64,000 nt of DNA from Microvirga tunisiensis (GCF_009296175.1 NZ_VOSK01000001.1:124001-188000); one strand, 5' to 3'; positions 17,900-27,781 are shown, counted from the first letter of the stretch. Notes: generated by a model not told the origin, from the letters alone. A program made the numbers and translations.

Positions 17900-18328
17900 T
17901 CAGCGTATGCGGTCCTTCAGCGCCTCTTTGACAGCCGGACTGGCGTGCAAGGCGCCAAGGACATGAAGGGAGGCGATCGTCAGCCGGGCCAGCTCAGGCG
18001 TGACATCGTTGGCGATGCTGGCAAGACCAAGAACCTGGATGTGCAGTACTTCGCCGGCCGCTTGCACGGCCTCCAGGTCCTGGCGGCTGTAGTGGCGCAG
18101 GCCCAGATCGAGCTGGTGTCGCTCGACCGATTTCCTGACGGCATCGTTGTGCCGATCAAGCTGATTTCGGATGGCCGTGCGGATGAAGTCGGTCCGGTTG
18201 GAGTAGAAGCCCTCCTGGACGAGGAGATCGATATGGCCGAGGTCGACATAGCCCAGGTTGATCGTGATCTTCTCGGTGTCTGCCGCCTTGGACCGAAGTT
18301 CGTGTACATTGCTCGCCATCTCAGCCAT
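17900..18328 (-). CDS. CopG/RHH-like transcriptional regulator
   Basis: 142 residues. ITINLGYVDLGHIDLLVQEGFYSNRTDFIRTAIRNQLD has the ribbon-helix-helix layout: a short strand, then two helices with the conserved R-x-(D/E)-F-(I)-R. A C-terminal helical segment (LAVQAAGEVLHIQVLG-like) may mediate dimer contacts. It ends 100 bases before the esterase start on the same strand, so it may regulate that gene. Confidence 0.7.
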   Translation of the reverse strand: MAEMASNVHELRSKAADTEKITINLGYVDLGHIDLLVQEGFYSNRTDFIRTAIRNQLDRHNDAVRKSVERHQLDLGLRHYSRQDLEAVQAAGEVLHIQVLGLASIANDVTPELARLTIASLHVLGALHASPAVKEALKDRIR

Positions 18329-18568
18329 CCTGTCACCATCCCGTTGGATGGCATATGGAGGACAGAAGTGGTGAGTTCAAGCCCCAGCCCTGCTTACCAC
18401 TCAACTCGGCACGCCGTTTCGCGTCTATGTCACGGGGCCGGCCTCCGCCTCCGGATTGGCAGTGTTTGCACCGCACAAATTTGTCGCGGCCGCGGTGTCT
18501 CGAAAGCGGCACCACATGCGTTAGCCTTATGCCAACCCGCAGCAATCGCTGGAGAAAGGAAGCGCCAC

Positions 18569-18787
18569 ATGGGCCAGAGGTTCTGTCCACAGTGCTCCTG
18601 CGACGCAGCATCCGTCCTCAGCATCGTTACGGATGATGGTTGTTTCGCCGCCGCTGTTCAGTGCCACGTCTGCGGCTTCGAGCAACCCACCGATTGTGGT
18701 TTCAAGGACGAGCAGACTGCCCGCGAGGCCGCAATCCACGCCTGGTTGGAGGGTGCGGAGCCCCTCCCTTCGACCCCTCGCACTTGA
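18569..18787 (+). CDS. Small zinc-ribbon protein (Lar-like)
   Basis: 72 residues from ATG 18569 with GAGAAAGGA at 18552-18560. Two cysteine pairs, CPQC and CHVCG, with an aromatic strand and a C-terminal AREAAIHAWLEGA helix match the Lar restriction-alleviation-like zinc-ribbon family common in phages and plasmids. The family resemblance does not prove anti-restriction activity. Confidence 0.55.
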   Translation: MGQRFCPQCSCDAASVLSIVTDDGCFAAAVQCHVCGFEQPTDCGFKDEQTAREAAIHAWLEGAEPLPSTPRT

Positions 18788-18789
18788 TT

Positions 18790-18987
18790 TCAGCGCTTAT
18801 CTCCCGTCACGAGGATGGTGATGTGCAGCTTCCAGAGTTCACGCTTGAGCGCCGCCATGCGATCAGGCGGCAGCTCTGACCCAAACATCTGGTCAAACTC
18901 GTCCCTGGTGAGATAGCCGCGTTTTCTCGCTTGCTTCAGCAGGCGCCAGGATTCGGGATTGGATAGATCGATCAGCGGCTCAGGCAT
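18790..18987 (-). CDS. Stand-alone sigma-70 region 1.1-like protein
   Basis: 65 residues from ATG 18987 (MPEPLIDLSN...TGDKR). The segment LLKQARKRGYLTRDEFDQMF followed by RMAALKRELWKLHITIL resembles the helical region 1.1 of primary sigma factors (lgkekGyLTydeln...L...gI), without any other sigma region. In sigma-70 this domain occupies the RNA polymerase DNA channel. A regulatory role toward polymerase is inferred only. Confidence 0.55.
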   Translation of the reverse strand: MPEPLIDLSNPESWRLLKQARKRGYLTRDEFDQMFGSELPPDRMAALKRELWKLHITILVTGDKR

Positions 18988-19501
18988 GAGCGTCTCCGGC
19001 TGATCGTGTGATGGTACAGCGGCTGGGATCCTGCGCAAGAAAGGTTCGCGAACCACAGCATCCTGCTCTCACGGTCTGAAAGCAGCGGAGGAAAAGCTGG
19101 CCCGTGTTCATCTGGATGACACCGTAATCCGGCAGCTGACGGATTCCAGCTCACCTGATACTGAAGGCTTGCAGCGGGGCATAATGCTGTGGAGCGGACC
19201 AAGTGAAAGTCCGCTCACGCAGCAACTGCGGAACTCCAAATTAGGTCCGCCTCGTGCGAGTTCCGGACGTTCCGGACCCAGCAGCCTCCTTCTTGTTGGA
19301 TTGTTCTGTCATGACAGCCCGCACGAAGCTCAGATGCAACAAGCGGGTTTGAGCCGTGTCCGAAGAACTCAATTCAGGCCTCCGCATCCTCGAACTCGCT
19401 GTGATATCATCGGATGGGACATCGGTTTTCTGCATCCTGCCATGACTCGGCTGACCGTGGCCCTCGGTCGAGCACATTGGTTCCGGACAGGAAGGCTAGC
19501 G
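18988..19501. other. Stretch without a clear gene
   Basis: About 510 bases between the sigma-1.1-like gene and the end of the catabolic cluster. I see no supported gene, RNA or repeat. Confidence 0.4.
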
Positions 19502-20173
19502 TTAGGTCGTGGTCGCCTCCTGAAGGGGAAGCACCACGTATTCGTTGACTTCATAAGCACCGATGACATCAATGCCGGGGGCAGATTCGATTGCCGCGGT
19601 TTTGTTGAAGTTTTCACCAGTCGCGTCGCCCGCCAGGAAGACTTCGAGCACGCCATCTACCATCTGATTGCCGGCCGGAACGGTCGAGTCGACCCGGAAA
19701 TCCCGGTCTATGATGCGGTTGAGTCGGAAGCTCCCGCCGGTCGCGGACAGCACATTGGGTAGTGCGTCCAAAAGCTGCGTGAGGGCCGCGTCGTTCCCTC
19801 GGAGAAGGTACATGAGCTTGACCCCGTTGGGGGCTGCGCGGCCGATTTGGTTCAGCTTTCCTTCTTCTTGAATCAGGATGGTCACATCACTCAGGAAGCC
19901 TTGGATATCAACGATGCAGGCATGCTGCTCGGGTGAGTCCATACCCGCCGCCATGTCGGCGACGGTGTCGAAACGGAGCTGAGAAATGCCATCAACCCGG
20001 TGAAAGCCGAACTGCTCGCCGCTCGCTAGGGTCGTCTTGATATGGTTCTGCGAATAGGCTCTCATGCGCGGAACGATGCGTGCGAGCGGCCCATGCACGT
20101 CCCTCCAATGCTTTGAGAACTCCCCGAAGTCGACGGTATCATGGTTCTTGATGAGTCCGCTTCGAATAATCAC
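19502..20173 (-). CDS. EthD-domain protein (distal)
   Basis: 223 residues. The N-half has the EthD-type motif GLIKNHDTVDFGEFSKHWRDVHGPLARIVPRMRAYSQNHI (dimeric alpha+beta-barrel ferredoxin-like fold), and a second related half follows with LLRGNDAALTQLL. EthD-like proteins are small partners or decarboxylase/cyclase-like enzymes in aromatic and polyketide pathways. It is the last gene of the catabolic cluster, 108 bases after the MFS gene, and is a paralogue of 36301-36987. Confidence 0.75.
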   Translation of the reverse strand: MIIRSGLIKNHDTVDFGEFSKHWRDVHGPLARIVPRMRAYSQNHIKTTLASGEQFGFHRVDGISQLRFDTVADMAAGMDSPEQHACIVDIQGFLSDVTILIQEEGKLNQIGRAAPNGVKLMYLLRGNDAALTQLLDALPNVLSATGGSFRLNRIIDRDFRVDSTVPAGNQMVDGVLEVFLAGDATGENFNKTAAIESAPGIDVIGAYEVNEYVVLPLQEATTT

Positions 20174-20281
20174 TAAGGCTCTCCATTATCTTTGTTGGTG
20201 TTGTTCATCAGACGCCGTGCCGTTCATCCAATACGGCGGCGGCGTCATTGCCCTTGCCACATTCCCAGTGAGAGGCTCTCC

Positions 20282-21580
20282 TCATCGATTGCCCCGGTGC
20301 ACCGCCCTTTCGATTTCCTCGCCGCCGGCGCCTACTGCTCCGGCCGGATCGACCGCTGTTTCCAGCTCCTCCGGTGCAATGGCGAACAGTCTGCTTTCGC
20401 GCTTTGAACGAATACCAAAATGGGCCAGCACCGCGAGCACAGCCATGCTGGGCATCACCGTCGCAAGCGCATTCAGGGGATCGCTGAAGAGCATAGCCGC
20501 GATCGCAGATCCGGCGAGCCCAACGCCAATCTGCAGGAAGCCGGCCAGCGCGGACGCCGCACCGGCAACATTCGGAAAGCCCGCCAGGGCACCAGTGGTT
20601 GCACCTGGGATCACCAGTGCGCTGCCGAATGCCCAGATCACGACAGGGCCCATCGCCGTATACAGGGAGAGCGGCAGAAGACGCAGACCAATGCCAAACC
20701 CCAAGGCGGAAACCGCAATGAGCATCAGGCCTATCGGGACCAAACGCATGACCTCAATCCGGCGCAGCAGCCGACCCGTTACCGCCGCCCCCAGAGCATA
20801 GAAGCCGGCCTGCGCCAGCATCGCAAGACCGAACTGGGTTGGTGTCAGTCCAATCTTCTCCATCACGACGAATGGAAGAATGACGGCCATGGTATAGAAC
20901 GCGCCGACGGCGCAGCCGAGGACGAGACTTCCCCGCATGAAGCCTTTGTCCACCAGGAGCATCGCGTAATTCCGCAGGATTTGACCCGGATAGGCTTGGG
21001 TGGGATCAGGGGCGGAATTCGTCTCGATACACCAAAAGCCCATCACCAGCACGGCGACGATGCCGTAGACCGCCATGACGAGAAAAATCGAATGCCAGCC
21101 TAGGGTGCTCAGGAGCACGCCACCGATTGTCGGCGAGACAGCTGGTCCGACCGCCAGCATCAAGCCGATGAGATTCATAATACGCGCTGAACTCTGACCG
21201 GTGAACTGGTCGCGCACGATCGCCCGCGAGATCGCGACCCCTGCGGCGACCCCGATGCCCTGGAGGGCTCGCCCAACCAGGAGCCATGTGATTGAGGGCG
21301 AAAAGACCGCGATGACGCTGCCCAGGACATAGATGGAGAAAAAGCCGAGGGCGACTGGCCGCCGACCAAAGGCATCCGACAGAGGCCCACAGACAAGCTG
21401 GGCAAATGCGAAACCAAAGAGATAGACCGACAAGGACATCTTGATGGCGGCCGGTGTGGTCTGCAGCACCTCGACGAGCGTGGGCATCGCCGGTGTGTAA
21501 AGCGCCATGCTGACGGATCCGAGGGCCACGATGAGGGCTCCGATTACAGCAGTGCGGGTCTCCGACATGAGGGGCTTCAT
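20282..21580 (-). CDS. MFS efflux transporter, Bcr/CflA type
   Basis: 432 residues with about 12 hydrophobic segments and the DHA1 motifs LVCGPLSDAFGRRPVALGFF (motif A) and ALQGIGVAAGVAISRAIVRDQF (motif C region), typical of the Bcr/CflA drug-resistance group. The ATG at 21580 overlaps the stop of the MarR gene, so both are co-translated. It probably exports a toxic substrate or intermediate of the pathway. Confidence 0.85.
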   Translation of the reverse strand: MKPLMSETRTAVIGALIVALGSVSMALYTPAMPTLVEVLQTTPAAIKMSLSVYLFGFAFAQLVCGPLSDAFGRRPVALGFFSIYVLGSVIAVFSPSITWLLVGRALQGIGVAAGVAISRAIVRDQFTGQSSARIMNLIGLMLAVGPAVSPTIGGVLLSTLGWHSIFLVMAVYGIVAVLVMGFWCIETNSAPDPTQAYPGQILRNYAMLLVDKGFMRGSLVLGCAVGAFYTMAVILPFVVMEKIGLTPTQFGLAMLAQAGFYALGAAVTGRLLRRIEVMRLVPIGLMLIAVSALGFGIGLRLLPLSLYTAMGPVVIWAFGSALVIPGATTGALAGFPNVAGAASALAGFLQIGVGLAGSAIAAMLFSDPLNALATVMPSMAVLAVLAHFGIRSKRESRLFAIAPEELETAVDPAGAVGAGGEEIERAVHRGNR

Positions 21581-21975
21581 TCCTGCCCCCTCCCCGGCTC
21601 GCTGCCAGCCATATTCGCACGCATGCGCTTCAGCAGGGTTCGAAGCATCTCAACCTCGTCGGGATCAAAGTCCTGCAGGGCCTCTTCCTGAACTTTCTTC
21701 GTGACCCCAAGAACCTGCTCAAGGGTTGGCTGTGCGTCAGGAGCAAGCTGAACGATTTTGGCGCGTCGATCCGTTGGATCCGGCTCCCGCACTACAAGGC
21801 CCCGGCTTTCCAATTTGTCGAGGAATGTGACGAGTGTCATGGGCTCGATATTCGTCTGAGCCGCGAGTGCGGTCTGGCGTGAGGCTGGATAGAGGCTGAC
21901 ATAGGCCCATGTGTGGGCCTCGCCGGCCGTCAACCCATTTTCCTGGCACACGAAATTTGAGGTGTTACCAGACAT
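21577..21975 (-). CDS. MarR-family transcriptional regulator
   Basis: 132 residues. The winged helix is visible in RQTALAAQTNIEPMTLVTFLDKLESRGLVVREPDPTDRRAKIVQLAPDAQ, with the DRRAK wing characteristic of MarR. The N-terminal dimerisation helix is a little short. It sits in the same transcript as the MFS gene (4-base overlap) and directly follows the TauE gene, so it probably represses this export module in response to an aromatic ligand. Confidence 0.8.
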   Translation of the reverse strand: MSGNTSNFVCQENGLTAGEAHTWAYVSLYPASRQTALAAQTNIEPMTLVTFLDKLESRGLVVREPDPTDRRAKIVQLAPDAQPTLEQVLGVTKKVQEEALQDFDPDEVEMLRTLLKRMRANMAGSEPGRGQE

Positions 21976-22740
21976 TCAAACGCCTCCCGCGGCAAAGTCA
22001 GACAATCCATTGAAAACGAGCTTCCCGCCAACCAGCACCATCAAAATGTAGATGATGGTGATGAACCTGGCTGATGACGTGCGCCGCACGATGTAAATGC
22101 CGAGCCACGTTGAGAGGACAGCTAGAGGTAGGAGTGTCGTCGACACGATCAAATTCTTGGCAGAAAATTGCCCCAGCATGAAATACGGCAAAACCTTGAG
22201 CAGATTGACCGTGGCGAAGAACATCACGCTTGTCCCGACGAATATGTTCTGCGGCAGTCGTTGTGGAATAACGAAAATCTGGAATGGCGGCGTTCCTGCA
22301 TGGGCGATCATGCTGGTGAAGCCTGAAGCGGCGCCGCAGAGCCAGCCTATCAGCAAATTTGGCTTTGCGGTCAGCTCTCCCTGCCCACGTCGATCAATGA
22401 CGAGACGGCGCGCTGCAAACACAATTGAGATCAGACCCACAGCGAGCTCGACTGCACTCTCAGAAACCCTTGCGGCAAGGAGATAAGCGAGAAACACACC
22501 AGGCAGTGCTCCTGCCAGGAGAACTAATAGGTTCCATCGGTCCCATGTGGCCCGATAAGCGATCACGCTGATCATATCTTGCACAACGAGTATGGGCAGC
22601 AAGATGGCCGCTGCTTCGACCGGGGAGATGACGAGCGCCACCAGCGGAGTAGCAAGCATTCCGACGCCGGAAAATCCACCCTTTGATAGCCCGAGGAGAA
22701 CTACGGCCGGAATGGCAGCAACGTAGAATGAAAGATCCAT
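21976..22740 (-). CDS. TauE/SafE-family membrane exporter
   Basis: 254 residues with about eight membrane segments and the TauE repeats (VVLLGLSKGGFSGVGMLATPLVALVISPVEAAAILLPILVVQDM; GWLCGAASGFTSMIAHAGTPPFQIFVIPQ). The family exports sulfite, sulfoacetate or other organic anions. It abuts the MarR gene and probably shares its transcript. The substrate is unknown; sulfonated aromatics are one possibility. Confidence 0.8.
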   Translation of the reverse strand: MDLSFYVAAIPAVVLLGLSKGGFSGVGMLATPLVALVISPVEAAAILLPILVVQDMISVIAYRATWDRWNLLVLLAGALPGVFLAYLLAARVSESAVELAVGLISIVFAARRLVIDRRGQGELTAKPNLLIGWLCGAASGFTSMIAHAGTPPFQIFVIPQRLPQNIFVGTSVMFFATVNLLKVLPYFMLGQFSAKNLIVSTTLLPLAVLSTWLGIYIVRRTSSARFITIIYILMVLVGGKLVFNGLSDFAAGGV

Positions 22741-23010
22741 CGGTGACTCCTGGATGGCACTGGTGGCATGGTGTCTTCTCGATGATGCTTTCCCGCAGTT
22801 CTTTAAATGCTGGAGCGCTCCAGTTGGAGCGACTCCGTGAACCTAGAAGACACTCTTCGCCAGATCCATGCCAATGGTACTAACCTTGCCCATGGACGCC
22901 TCCTTCAAGTGGTGCTCAACACCGCCACCCGGACACAGCGAGGCCGCTGGGGCGCCGCGCCTTGGTTCCAACTCGACGCAGCGATTCACCTCCGGGCTGT
23001 TCCTGACCGA

Positions 23011-23646
23011 TCATTCCGCGTCCGCTTGGTTAGCAGGGTGTGCCCTTTGGAATGCTGGGTGTTCCGAGGCGTGCCAGTCCACTCTCGCAACACGCGGATA
23101 TGCTTCCAATGGAACCTTGAATCGTCGTGCTGCGTAAATTTGAGGCACGAGATACACGTCGGCGAGGCTCGGATTCGGGCCAAAGCAGTAGCCGCTGTCT
23201 CCAATGAGAGCTTCCACCGCCGCAAGACCCTGTCCGATCCATTTGGCGATCCAATCCGATATCTCCGGTTCGGAGAGACCGAAGCTCCGACGTAAATGGT
23301 TCAATGGTCCGATGTTGTGCAGTGGATGGATGTCACAGCCGATGATTGCCGCGACGGCTCGAACCTTCGCCCGCAGGACAGGATCGGAAGGGAGAAGCGC
23401 TGGTGTTGGGAACGCTTCTTCGAGAAACTCGAGAATGGCAGGTGATTGCGTCAGGACCGTCCCATCATCAAGCACAAGGCTAGGGACACGGCCCTGCGGA
23501 TTTATTACACGATATTCTGCCGCATTTTGCTCGCCGCCATTGCGAACGAGATGAACAAAGGTCTGCTCTGCCTCAATGGCCTTGAGGGCCAAAGCAATTC
23601 TTACCCGGTAGGGTGAGGTCGAACGCCAGTAAGTGTACAGCTTCAC
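23011..23646 (-). CDS. maiA: Maleylacetoacetate isomerase (GST zeta class)
   Basis: 211 residues. The N-terminal thioredoxin-like domain has the zeta signature STSPYRVRIAL (usual form SSCSWRVRIAL) near residues 9-19, NPQGRVPSLVLDDGTVLTQSPAILEFLEE for glutathione binding, and a helical C-domain with CDIHPLHN and GPNPSLADVYLVPQIYAARRF. It isomerises maleylacetoacetate to fumarylacetoacetate in the homogentisate pathway, consistent with fahA and hmgA upstream in the same cluster. Confidence 0.88.
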   Translation of the reverse strand: MKLYTYWRSTSPYRVRIALALKAIEAEQTFVHLVRNGGEQNAAEYRVINPQGRVPSLVLDDGTVLTQSPAILEFLEEAFPTPALLPSDPVLRAKVRAVAAIIGCDIHPLHNIGPLNHLRRSFGLSEPEISDWIAKWIGQGLAAVEALIGDSGYCFGPNPSLADVYLVPQIYAARRFKVPLEAYPRVARVDWHASEHPAFQRAHPANQADAE

Positions 23647-23772
23647 GGATGTAACCCCTTATGGTCCACGGGATCGGGCATGCCGCGGCACTCTAACGTC
23701 AGCCAGATCTTCGACGGCGATGCCGAGCCCACGAAAACTGCTGCGCGTGTCGCATCTCTGTGCCGCATGGTT

Positions 23773-24447
23773 TCAGCCCGATACCTGAATGCCTACACTC
23801 ATGACGGTGACGTCAGACGGCACGATCAACCGAGTGCCTGTTGCTTCGCATACCGTCTCGACTGTCATGCCCGGAGCCGTCTCTCGGAGCACGAGACCGT
23901 CCTCCGTTGGTTCAATCACAGCCATCTCGGTGACAATGAGGGTCACCGGTCGTAAGGATGTCGCCGGCAATGTCAGTTCCTCCACGATCTTCGGTTGGCC
24001 CTTCTGCGTGTGGTTCATCGCCACGATGACGCGACGGGCACCACTAACAAGGTCCATCGCTCCCCCCATGCCGGGAACGAGGTGTCCGGGAACCATCCAG
24101 TTGGCCAAGCGCCCATCCCGGTCGATCTGGAGCCCGCCGAGAACGGTCATATCGAGGTGCCCGCCACGGATCAGGGCGAACGAGGTTGCAGAGTCGAATG
24201 CGACGGCACCGGGTCTGGCAGAGACAAAAGCTCCTCCGGCGTCTGTCAAATGCACGTCCTCCATGCCCTCCGGTGGTCGCGCCCCAAATCCGATGATGCC
24301 GTTCTCTGACTGGAAATACACTTCCAAGCCGGGCGGAACATAGCTTGCGACCAGGGTTGGAAGTCCAATGCCCAGGTTGACCAAGGTATTATTGCGCAAC
24401 TCTTGTGCGACCCGGCGTGCGATCAGTTCCTTAGGGTCCATTTCCAT
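23773..24447 (-). CDS. scoB: 3-oxoacid CoA-transferase subunit B
   Basis: 224 residues with the ELIARRVAQELRNNTLVNLGIGLPTLVASYVPPG start and the catalytic glutamate motif SENGIIGFG near residues 47-55. Together with subunit A it moves CoA from succinyl-CoA to acetoacetate, the product of fumarylacetoacetase, making acetoacetyl-CoA. It follows scoA by three bases, so the two are translated together. A close relative, pcaJ, transfers CoA to 3-oxoadipate; context favours acetoacetate. Confidence 0.85.
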   Translation of the reverse strand: MEMDPKELIARRVAQELRNNTLVNLGIGLPTLVASYVPPGLEVYFQSENGIIGFGARPPEGMEDVHLTDAGGAFVSARPGAVAFDSATSFALIRGGHLDMTVLGGLQIDRDGRLANWMVPGHLVPGMGGAMDLVSGARRVIVAMNHTQKGQPKIVEELTLPATSLRPVTLIVTEMAVIEPTEDGLVLRETAPGMTVETVCEATGTRLIVPSDVTVMSVGIQVSG

Positions 24448-24450
24448 GCC

Positions 24451-25110
24451 TCAGATCAGTTGTGGCCGCTCGACCAGATAATCGATCAGGACGCCCGGAG
24501 TGTGGATCACGTCCGGAGAGAGCACTCCCAGCGGCACCACTTCATTGGCCTCCGCGATTGTGGTGGTCGCAGCCATCGCCATCAGAGGATTGAAGTTGCG
24601 GGCGGTGAGCGAGTAGACGAGATTGCCGATGTAGTCGGCACTCCGCGCTGCTACGAGGGCGATGTCCGCCTTGAGGGCTGGCTCAACGAGAAAATCGTGT
24701 CCATCCACCTGCACCACCATTCGTCCTTCGCCGGCCACGGTTCCGAGACCGGTCGCTGTGAGCACGCCACCCAGTCCCGCACCTCCTGCCCGAATTCGCT
24801 CGGCGAGGGTCCCTTGCGGTACCAACTCAACCCGGATCTCTCCGGAAAGCATCAGTCGTTGCGTTTCCGGATTGGTTCCGATGTGCGAGGCAATGACACG
24901 GGCAACGCAACCGGCGCTGATCAGCTTCCCGACACCCACGCCAGGACGTGCGGTGTCATTGACGATCACCGTCAGATTTCGCACACCGCGAGCGACCAAG
25001 GCACTGATGACGCGGTGAGGTGACCCCACGCCCATGAACCCCCCAACCATCACGGTCGCTCCGTCAGGGACGAGCTCGGCGGCAGCGGCTGGCGTGATGG
25101 CGCTCCTCAT
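24451..25110 (-). CDS. scoA: 3-oxoacid CoA-transferase subunit A
   Basis: 219 residues from ATG 25110, which overlaps the fahA stop (ATGA). It has the CoA-transferase family I motif DGATVMVGGFMGVGSPHRVISAL and the later PQGTLAERIRAGGAGLGG. It is the partner of the downstream subunit B. Coupling to fahA supports a role in acetoacetate use. Confidence 0.85.
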   Translation of the reverse strand: MRSAITPAAAAELVPDGATVMVGGFMGVGSPHRVISALVARGVRNLTVIVNDTARPGVGVGKLISAGCVARVIASHIGTNPETQRLMLSGEIRVELVPQGTLAERIRAGGAGLGGVLTATGLGTVAGEGRMVVQVDGHDFLVEPALKADIALVAARSADYIGNLVYSLTARNFNPLMAMAATTTIAEANEVVPLGVLSPDVIHTPGVLIDYLVERPQLI

Positions 25111-26414
25111 GATGGCGCCATGATGGTAGCCCGGCACTCGCCGAAGCCGATTGGGGCAAAGCCCTCCCGGCGGCCACGCGCCCGCAGGATCACCTCGTCT
25201 CCGTCCTCAAGGAAGCGCCGTTCCTCCCGGGAGGCCAGGGCGATCGGGTTTTTTCCCCCCAGCGTGGCCTCCAGAATGCTGCCGCAGCTCACCTCGTCAG
25301 GCCCTGAGATCGTTCCGGTCCCGAGAAGATCGCCCGGCTGGAGATTGCAGCCATTACAGGTGTGGTGCGTCACCATCTGCGCGACCGTCCAGTACATGTT
25401 GTTCGTATTGGACAACCCCAAACGATGGGGCGGCAGACCCTTCTCCCGCAGACCCGGAGTGAGAAGCAGGACCTCGAGTTCTACGTCGAGCCCTCCCTCG
25501 CGCTGGTCGCCCTCGTCCAGCAGATATGGCAGGGGCGCGGGATCGTCCTCTCTCCGGCTTGGCTGAGCGATCCGGAACGGAGCCAGGGCCTCCGGTGTCA
25601 CGATCCAGGCCGAGATCGTGCTGGCAAAGTTCTTGGACAGGAAGGGGCCGAGCGGCTGGTATTCCCACGCCTGGATGTCGCGTGCCGACCAATCGTTGAG
25701 CAGGCAGTAGCCCGCAACATGCTCGGCCGCCTCAGAGATGGGGATCGATTCACCGAGAGCGTTCCCAGGACCGATCCAGATCCCAAGTTCCAGCTCGTAG
25801 TCGAGCCTCTGGCTGGGGCCGAAGCTCGGAACTGGTGCGTCTGGCGGCTTCACCTGTCCCTTCGGGCGACGAACAGGCACTCCGGACGGGCGGATCGACG
25901 ACGCCCGGCCGTGATAGCCGATGGGCACGTACTTATAGTTCGGCAGCAACGGGTTATCGGGACGGAACTGCTTGCCGACATTGGTGGCGTGGTGAATGCC
26001 GACATAGAAGTCGGTGTAATCGCCGATGCGCGCCGGCAGGTGCAACGTGCAAGCGGCGGCATCGTGCAGGCACGGCTCCACGCTACCCTGCTCCGGGCAG
26101 CCCTGGGCCAGCAATTCAGATAGTCTCATGCGCAAGGCCCGACGCGGACCTGGCCCGAGCGCCAGGAACAGATTGAGCGTTGCACGAGAAGCCGCCTCCG
26201 CTGCCTTGGCGGCCTCACCCGTGAAGAGGCCGGCTGCCAGAGCAGCCGGCAGGTCAAGGATCCGGTCCCCGATGGCCACCCCGCCCCTCGGTTCGCCACC
26301 GCTGAGGCTGAAGATCCCCAGCGGCAGGTTCTGGATCGGAAAGTCCGGGTGACCATTGGCCGAAGCCACCCAGCTTTCCAGCTTCGGATCGTGAGTCTGA
26401 TCAAGTTGAGCCAT
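25107..26414 (-). CDS. fahA: Fumarylacetoacetase
   Basis: 435 residues. N-terminal FAA_hydrolase_N domain (ASANGHPDFPIQNLPLGIFS) and the C-terminal FAH catalytic domain with IGDYTDFYVGIHHATNVGKQFRPDNPLLPNYKYVPIGYHGR, DYELELGIWIGPGN and NDWSARDIQAWEYQPLGPFLSKNF, which include the metal-binding Asp/Glu residues and the catalytic His in DFYVGIHHATN. It splits fumarylacetoacetate to fumarate and acetoacetate. It lies eight bases after hmgA. Confidence 0.93.
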   Translation of the reverse strand: MAQLDQTHDPKLESWVASANGHPDFPIQNLPLGIFSLSGGEPRGGVAIGDRILDLPAALAAGLFTGEAAKAAEAASRATLNLFLALGPGPRRALRMRLSELLAQGCPEQGSVEPCLHDAAACTLHLPARIGDYTDFYVGIHHATNVGKQFRPDNPLLPNYKYVPIGYHGRASSIRPSGVPVRRPKGQVKPPDAPVPSFGPSQRLDYELELGIWIGPGNALGESIPISEAAEHVAGYCLLNDWSARDIQAWEYQPLGPFLSKNFASTISAWIVTPEALAPFRIAQPSRREDDPAPLPYLLDEGDQREGGLDVELEVLLLTPGLREKGLPPHRLGLSNTNNMYWTVAQMVTHHTCNGCNLQPGDLLGTGTISGPDEVSCGSILEATLGGKNPIALASREERRFLEDGDEVILRARGRREGFAPIGFGECRATIMAPS

Positions 26415-26422
26415 TGTCCCGC

Positions 26423-27781
26423 TTACCGCTGGTTCGGGTTGAAGTGCTTCTTCAGCTTGTGCCCGTAGGCGCCGTAGCCCTTTTGCAGCGACTCGGTCTG
26501 AGCCGCGAAGGCGGTCACCTTCTGCGGGAAGCGGGTCTCGAACATGAAGGCGAGCGTGCCTTCCAGTTTGTGGGGCTTCAGGTCCACGTTGCTGGCCTTT
26601 TCGAACGCGTCCATGTCAGGCCCATGCGGCAGCATGGTGTTGTGCAGGGAGATGCCGCCCGGCACGAAGCCGCCGCCGGTCTTGGCATCATAGACGCCGT
26701 AGATCAGGCCCATGAACTCGCTCATGACGTTCATGTGGTACCACGGCGGCCGGAAGGTGTCCTCCGTCACCAGCCAGCGGTCGGGGAAGATCACGAAGTC
26801 GATGTTGGCCGTGCCGGGCGTTTCCGACGGCGAGGTCAGCACCGTGAAGATCGACGGATCGGCGTGATCGTACAGGATCGGCCCCACCGGCGAGTAGCGC
26901 CGCAGGTCGTACTTGTAGGGCGCATAGTTGCCGTGCCAGGCCACCACATCGAGCGGCGAGTGGTCAATATCGGTCGCCCAGAGCGAGCCGCCCCATTTCA
27001 CATACATCTTCGAGGGCGCATCCTTGTCCTCGTAGGCGGCCACGGGCGTGAGGAAGTCGCGTGGGTTGGCCAGGCAGTTGGCCCCGATCGGCCCCCGCTC
27101 CGGCAGGGTGAAGGCGCCGCCATAGTTCTCGCACAGATAGCCGCGCGCCGGTCCGTTCGGAATCTCGACCCGGATCTTTACGCCGCGTGGAATGACGGCG
27201 ATCTCGCCCGGCTCGATGTCGATGATGCCGAACTCCGTCCAGAGGCGTAACGAGCCCTGCTGGGGCACGAACAGCATCTCGCCGTCGGCATTGTAGAAGT
27301 ACTCGTCCTCCATCGAGCGGGTGATGAGGTACACGTGAGACCCCATGCCGGCCTGCGTGCCGGCGTCGCCCGCCGTCGTGATGGTGCGAACCCCTTCCAG
27401 AAACGAGACCCGCTCGTCGGGCAGTGGGATCGGGTCCCACCGCATGGGCGCGATCGGCACCTCCACCTCCGGTGCGGGGGCGGTGCGCCACAGCCCGATG
27501 TCAGCCTTCTGGAACTCCCCCCAATGGGTCACGGTCGGCCGGATGCGGTAGAGCCAGGAGCGCTCGTTGGTTGTGCGGGGTGCCGTGAAGGGGGAGCCAG
27601 AAAGCTGCTCGGCATAGAGACCATAAGCGCATTGCTGGGGCGAGTTGCGGCCAATCGGCAGAGCGCCGGGCAACGCCTCGGTCTCGAAGCCGTTGCCAAA
27701 GCCGGACAGATAACTGCCATTCGCTTGGAAGACGGTACTGACACTCGAGTCTGCGCCTTTCCTCGGGGCCTGAATGTTCAT
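26423..27781 (-). CDS. hmgA: Homogentisate 1,2-dioxygenase
   Basis: 452 residues from ATG 27781, with AAGGAGG just upstream. The full-length family pattern is present: [26 protein letters not shown] near the start, the [12 protein letters not shown] cupin segment, [44 protein letters not shown] and the [12 protein letters not shown] loop, which carry the Fe(II) His/Glu ligands. It cleaves homogentisate to maleylacetoacetate and defines the pathway of this cluster. Confidence 0.95.
   Translation of the reverse strand: MNIQAPRKGADSSVSTVFQANGSYLSGFGNGFETEALPGALPIGRNSPQQCAYGLYAEQLSGSPFTAPRTTNERSWLYRIRPTVTHWGEFQKADIGLWRTAPAPEVEVPIAPMRWDPIPLPDERVSFLEGVRTITTAGDAGTQAGMGSHVYLITRSMEDEYFYNADGEMLFVPQQGSLRLWTEFGIIDIEPGEIAVIPRGVKIRVEIPNGPARGYLCENYGGAFTLPERGPIGANCLANPRDFLTPVAAYEDKDAPSKMYVKWGGSLWATDIDHSPLDVVAWHGNYAPYKYDLRRYSPVGPILYDHADPSIFTVLTSPSETPGTANIDFVIFPDRWLVTEDTFRPPWYHMNVMSEFMGLIYGVYDAKTGGGFVPGGISLHNTMLPHGPDMDAFEKASNVDLKPHKLEGTLAFMFETRFPQKVTAFAAQTESLQKGYGAYGHKLKKHFNPNQR

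Noticed and set aside
17726-18787. 353-residue plus-strand frame
   Set aside because: Only its last 72 residues look like a protein (zinc ribbon). The rest is antisense to the CopG-like gene.
22807-23295. 162-residue plus-strand frame with TLRQIHANGTNLAHGRLLQ
   Set aside because: It overlaps maiA antisense for much of its length, and the remainder shows no domain or ribosome site.
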